Shown here in pieces: positions 4,439 through 6,566 of a stretch of DNA of 6,566 nt. The stretch's first letter is position 1; each line of letters starts with the position of its first letter. Origin of the DNA: GCA-002784865 sp035646815 (GTDB taxonomy: Bacteria; Patescibacteriota; Microgenomatia; Levybacterales; UBA12049); assembly GCA_035646815.1 (NCBI GenBank), contig DASRON010000028.1:1-6566 (forward strand), read 5' to 3'. The translations under genes were made by a program, and so were the position numbers. The notes under the pieces were generated by a model, which worked only from the letters and a program-made list of their open reading frames with translations, did no database searches and was not told where the DNA came from.

Positions 4439-4510
4439 AGCCGAGACCGGGACTCGGACCCGGGACCTGCTGTTTACAAAACAGCTGCTCTACCACTGAG
4501 CTATCTCGGC
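4439..4510 (-). tRNA. trnT: tRNA-Thr (anticodon TGT)
   Basis: Acceptor GCCGAGA/TCTCGGC, D-stem GCTC/GAGC, anticodon stem GCTGT/ACAGC with loop TTTGTAA giving TGT, T-arm CCGGG/CCCGG. Fully paired. Discriminator T73 followed by CA; CCA is not encoded. Reads ACA and ACG. It is the first gene of the minus-strand tRNA cluster. Confidence 0.96.
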
Positions 4511-4519
4511 GTATGTGTA

Positions 4520-4549
4520 ATTTTACCAAATATGAAGTAATAAGGACAA
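4520..4549 (-). promoter_or_regulatory. Proximal promoter of the tRNA cluster (P2)
   Basis: Minus strand: TTGTCC (4544-4549), 18-nt spacer ending in TGG, then TAAAAT (4520-4525), an extended -10. Transcription would begin about 3 nt before tRNA-Thr(TGT), as expected for a tRNA operon with a short leader. Confidence 0.4.
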
Positions 4550-4620
4550 TACCCGTAATACGGAAAGAAGATAAGAAGATAAATAAGTTAAGATAAATTC
4601 GTCTTTGATATCGAGAAAAG

Positions 4621-4770
4621 TTAGTATTTCCCCGGATCTTTATAATTAGGTAGGTTCAGCACTACGCCTCAGCTTCATGCATTCACCTTGTCTTCGCAAA
4701 ATTTGCGAATACCTCTAATCCAGTGATTTTGTGGAGGAAAATTCTCCAACTTCCTCTAATACCAAAGAAC
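4621..4770 (-). ncRNA. Candidate structured RNA or long leader upstream of the tRNA cluster
   Basis: This fills much of the gene-free 4511-4838 stretch and starts at the predicted start site of the upstream promoter. On the minus strand TTGGTATT (4765-4758) can pair with AATACTAA (4628-4621), closing about 145 nt. Inside are two mutually exclusive hairpins, GAGGAA/TTCCTC (4756-4751 with 4739-4734) and TGGAG/CTCCA (4748-4744 with 4736-4732), and the 17-nt palindrome TTCGCAAA-T-TTTGCGAA (4693-4709). GGAT and TTAG..GTA may pair with TACCTAA and ATCC further on. ATTAGAGG occurs twice. A 10-codon reading frame with a possible Shine-Dalgarno lies inside (4646-4678). It matches no tmRNA, RNase P, SRP, 6S, T-box or group I intron feature I know. 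Pairings were found by eye and untested by covariation; it may be just a leader. Confidence 0.3.
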
Positions 4771-4776
4771 AAGCTT

Positions 4777-4805
4777 AGTATATTCTCTGTGAAAAATCTT
4801 GTCAA
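4777..4805 (-). promoter_or_regulatory. Strong upstream promoter (P1) facing the tRNA cluster
   Basis: Minus strand: TTGACA (4800-4805), exactly 17 nt, TATACT (4777-4782). This is the nearest match to a consensus sigma70 promoter in the window and should start transcription near 4770, about 260 nt upstream of tRNA-Thr(TGT). Confidence 0.7.
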
Positions 4806-4813
4806 CTTGACAA
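4799..4813. promoter_or_regulatory. Perfect 15-bp palindrome over the P1 -35 box
   Basis: TTGTCAA-C-TTGACAA, 7-bp arms around one base, containing the whole -35 hexamer of P1. A repressor bound here would block the promoter. It could also arise partly by chance because the TTGACA hexamer makes up most of one arm. Confidence 0.4.
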
Positions 4814-4838
4814 CAGGGTGTACAATCCCGTTTTGGGT

Positions 4839-5861
4839 TTAATTTAAAGCGAGTTTAATTAATCTATCAAGAAGTTTTGGATAGGAAAGTCCTGAAATTT
4901 CCCAAAGTTTTGGATACATGCTTATTTTCGTAAATCCTGGAATAGTATTTACTTCATTAACAAAAAGCTTACCGTTTACTTTTAAGAAGAAATCAACCCT
5001 TGCCATTCCTTTAAGCTCTAAAGCCTTATAGGTTTTTATTGCAAGCTCCTGAACATTTTTTATTATCTCTTTAGATAATTTTGCAGGATAGATAAGCTTT
5101 GCTCCGTTCTCATCTATGTATTTTGCTTCATAAGAGTAAAATTCATGTAGAGGTACTACTTCTCCTGGGAGAGAGGCTATTGGGTTTTCATTTCCTAGGA
5201 CAGAACATTCAATTTCTCTTCCTTTTATATATTCTTCTGCCAAAATTTTACTATCATGCATAAATGCACCATTAATAGCTTTTTTAAATAGTTTTTGATC
5301 TTTTATTTTACTAACCCCAACAGATGATCCAGCATTTGCAGGTTTGATAAAGAATGGAAAACCTAGCTCTTTCTTAATTTTTGGAAAACTAATTTGTTCA
5401 CTCTTTCGAAAAGTTAAAAAATTAGCAATTGGGATATTTGCATCTTTTAGGAGTTTTTTTGAAACATCTTTGTCCATTCCGATTGCAGATCCTAAAACAT
5501 CTGCACCAATAAAAGGAATTTCAAAAAGTTTTAAAAAGCCTTGAACAGTTCCATCTTCACCATTTAATCCATGTAGTACTGGAAATGCAACATCAAAAGG
5601 CTTTTGTACATTAAGCTTTGAAAAATCCATTAGTAGAGCTTTTTGTGGTCTTCCTAATTTAATTGTTTTTGGATTATTCTTATTTAGTAAATAATTTTTT
5701 ATGTTGTAGTAATTCCAACTACCATTTTTATCAATTCCAATTAAAATAATTTCATATTTGTTTTTATCAATTGCTTCAACAATACTTTTAGTAGACATTA
5801 AAGATACTTCATGTTCTGATGATTTTCCGCCAAAAATAATTCCTACTTTTATTTTTTTCAT
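4839..5861 (-). CDS. ddl: D-alanine--D-alanine ligase
   Basis: 340 residues, the usual Ddl length. An ATP-grasp enzyme that joins two D-alanines for the peptidoglycan stem peptide in the cytoplasm. Seen in order: FGGKSSEHEVS (10-20) with the substrate-binding glutamate, LHGLNGEDGTVQG (96-108), GADVLGSAIGMDK (119-131), KPANAGSSVGVSK (173-185) with the ATP-binding lysine and active-site serines, AEEYIKGREIE (208-218), FYSYEAKY (241-248), ARVDFF (287-292) and VNEVNTIPGFT (301-311) with metal ligands. The tyrosines in FYSYEAKY point to D-Ala rather than D-lactate as second substrate. The frame extends to an ATG at 5897, but that would overlap the protease gene, and family N-termini begin like MKKIKVGIIFGG, so 5861 is chosen. 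It follows the M50 gene by 4 nt, with probable translational coupling. Confidence 0.96.
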   Translation of the reverse strand: MKKIKVGIIFGGKSSEHEVSLMSTKSIVEAIDKNKYEIILIGIDKNGSWNYYNIKNYLLNKNNPKTIKLGRPQKALLMDFSKLNVQKPFDVAFPVLHGLNGEDGTVQGFLKLFEIPFIGADVLGSAIGMDKDVSKKLLKDANIPIANFLTFRKSEQISFPKIKKELGFPFFIKPANAGSSVGVSKIKDQKLFKKAINGAFMHDSKILAEEYIKGREIECSVLGNENPIASLPGEVVPLHEFYSYEAKYIDENGAKLIYPAKLSKEIIKNVQELAIKTYKALELKGMARVDFFLKVNGKLFVNEVNTIPGFTKISMYPKLWEISGLSYPKLLDRLIKLALN

Positions 5862-5865
5862 AAAT

Positions 5866-6495
5866 TTATAATCCAAGAAGTTTCTCAGAAAAAACAAGGA
5901 GATTAAAAATTAAACTTCCTAAAGAAAACCCGCCAATAGGCATTACTAAAAGAAAAAACAAAATCATAAAGCCTATTGATCCAAGTGAAAGATAGGCATT
6001 TGCTTCTTTTTCAGGAAGAATTAAAGAAAAGATTTTAGATCCATCAAGAGGAGGAATTGGAAGCAAATTAAAAATAGCAAGTAAAAGATTAATTTGAACT
6101 ACTACTAAAAGAAAAGGAATAACTACTATTGCAATTTCTTGAGGAAAGAAGAAGCTAATCCTTGCAATAAAACTTGCAAGTATTGCAATTAAAATATTTG
6201 TTAAAGGACCAGCAAGTGAAACAAGGGCAAGGTCTCTTCTTCCATCTTTTAAATTAAAAGGGTCAACAGGAACAGGTTTTGCCGCTCCGAATATAACAGG
6301 AGAGCCTGAAAATATTAAGATTAATGGGAGCATAATGCTCATGACAGGATCAATATGGTTTTTAGGATTTAGAGTAAGTCTTCCTAAGAGCCTTGCAGTT
6401 GGATCGCCAAGTCTTTCAGCAACATATCCATGAGCAATTTCATGTAAGATTGCTGAAAAAACTAAAACTATAACTATAATTAAGGCAGAAATCAT
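5866..6495 (-). CDS. Membrane zinc metalloprotease, M50B (site-2 protease) family
   Basis: 209 residues, strongly hydrophobic, with about five to six membrane segments. The zinc motif H18-E-I-A-H22 lies in the first helix (3-24), followed by GYVAERLGDPTARLLGRLTLNP, typical of the short M50B rhomboid-sized proteases. LVSLAGPLTN (91-100) and N143-LLPIPPLDG-152 complete the active site, with D151 as third zinc ligand. It lacks the PDZ domain of RseP, so it belongs to the minimal form. Members cleave membrane-spanning substrates such as anti-sigma factors or leftover signal peptides; the substrate here is unknown. It is the first gene of a pair with ddl. No Shine-Dalgarno is near the ATG, but TATATT lies 8 nt upstream. 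Confidence 0.9.
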   Translation of the reverse strand: MISALIIVIVLVFSAILHEIAHGYVAERLGDPTARLLGRLTLNPKNHIDPVMSIMLPLILIFSGSPVIFGAAKPVPVDPFNLKDGRRDLALVSLAGPLTNILIAILASFIARISFFFPQEIAIVVIPFLLVVVQINLLLAIFNLLPIPPLDGSKIFSLILPEKEANAYLSLGSIGFMILFFLLVMPIGGFSLGSLIFNLLVFSEKLLGL

Positions 6496-6503
6496 TTTTT
6501 AAA

Positions 6504-6509
6504 AATATA
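6504..6509 (-). promoter_or_regulatory. Possible -10 box of the M50-ddl operon
   Basis: TATATT on the minus strand, 8 nt before the ATG at 6495. The -35 region at 16-17 nt is poor (TGAGTT or CTGAGT), and the area is very AT-rich, so this may be chance. Confidence 0.3.
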
Positions 6510-6520
6510 AATAGTCTCCA

Positions 6521-6566
6521 AAAAAAACTCAGAGTGATAAAAAATGTGATTTACCAATTGAGTTTT
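6521..6566 (-). terminator. Possible terminator of the gene upstream of the window
   Basis: On the minus strand AAAACTCA (6566-6559) pairs with TGAGTTTT (6531-6524), and the T-run continues to 6521. An 8-bp stem with a 27-nt loop and a U-tract is loosely terminator-like. The stem may extend past the window edge. Confidence 0.3.

Noticed and set aside
3905..4510. Group I intron around the PD-(D/E)XK gene
   Set aside because: Both flanking tRNAs are complete and I found no P, Q, R or S core elements; the gene is free-standing.
4630..4690. TPP riboswitch suggested by GCTGAG and TGAACCT on the minus strand
   Set aside because: The GATCTGG..AATACCAGCG half and the GGGG-containing P1 are missing, and tRNAs would be an odd target.
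5344..5544. Plus-strand frame inside ddl
   Set aside because: Antisense shadow of conserved ATP-grasp sequence.
4839..5897. 352-residue version of Ddl
   Set aside because: It would overlap the end of the M50 gene, and the extra 12 residues match no Ddl N-terminus.
1..6566. CRISPR array, insertion sequence with transposase, or rRNA gene
   Set aside because: No regularly spaced repeats, no transposase frame and no rRNA sequence recognised on either strand.

Overview
The window looks like a chromosomal segment from a low-GC bacterium with compact genes. I suspect a Candidate Phyla Radiation (Patescibacteria) lineage or a similar streamlined genome. Reasons: strong AT bias, tight spacing, tRNAs without encoded CCA, and an HTH/LAGLIDADG-like nuclease of a type I associate with such genomes. 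This placement is inference. TGA ends the antitoxin gene and TAA or TAG end the others, so the standard bacterial code is likely and a UGA-glycine code is not supported.

Left part (1-2790), accessory: the 3' end of a redoxin-family gene (+); a convergent HD-domain hydrolase (-); a RelE/ParE-type toxin with a ribbon-helix-helix antitoxin (-); and a GNAT acetyltransferase (+). A diverged 53-bp direct repeat (39/53 identical, no gaps) brackets the toxin-antitoxin pair.

Centre (2792-4510, all minus strand): a tRNA and translation cluster in transcription order tRNA-Thr(TGT), PD-(D/E)XK nuclease, tRNA-Tyr(GTA), tRNA-Thr(GGT), rpmG (L33), HTH/LAGLIDADG-like nuclease, tRNA-Trp(CCA). Without the two nuclease genes this is the widespread bacterial order Thr-Tyr-Thr...rpmG-Trp, which usually leads into secE-nusG. 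Two unrelated homing-endonuclease-like genes have entered two different gaps. Each lies directly 5' of a tRNA, each has its stop codon inside that tRNA gene, and each has its own promoter. secE-nusG is absent downstream of tRNA-Trp; the accessory block begins there instead.

A gene-free stretch (4511-4838) holds two promoters reading toward the tRNAs. The upstream one has perfect -35 and spacing (TTGACA-N17-TATACT) and heads about 260 nt of leader that can fold into a closed, multi-hairpin RNA of no class I recognise.

Right part (4839-6495, minus): a membrane M50 (site-2-type) metalloprotease followed after 4 nt by D-alanine--D-alanine ligase, a cell-envelope pair.

Several genes have a good -10 box only 6-10 nt before the start codon and no Shine-Dalgarno, which predicts leaderless mRNAs. 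Only rpmG, in mid-operon, carries a strong Shine-Dalgarno.
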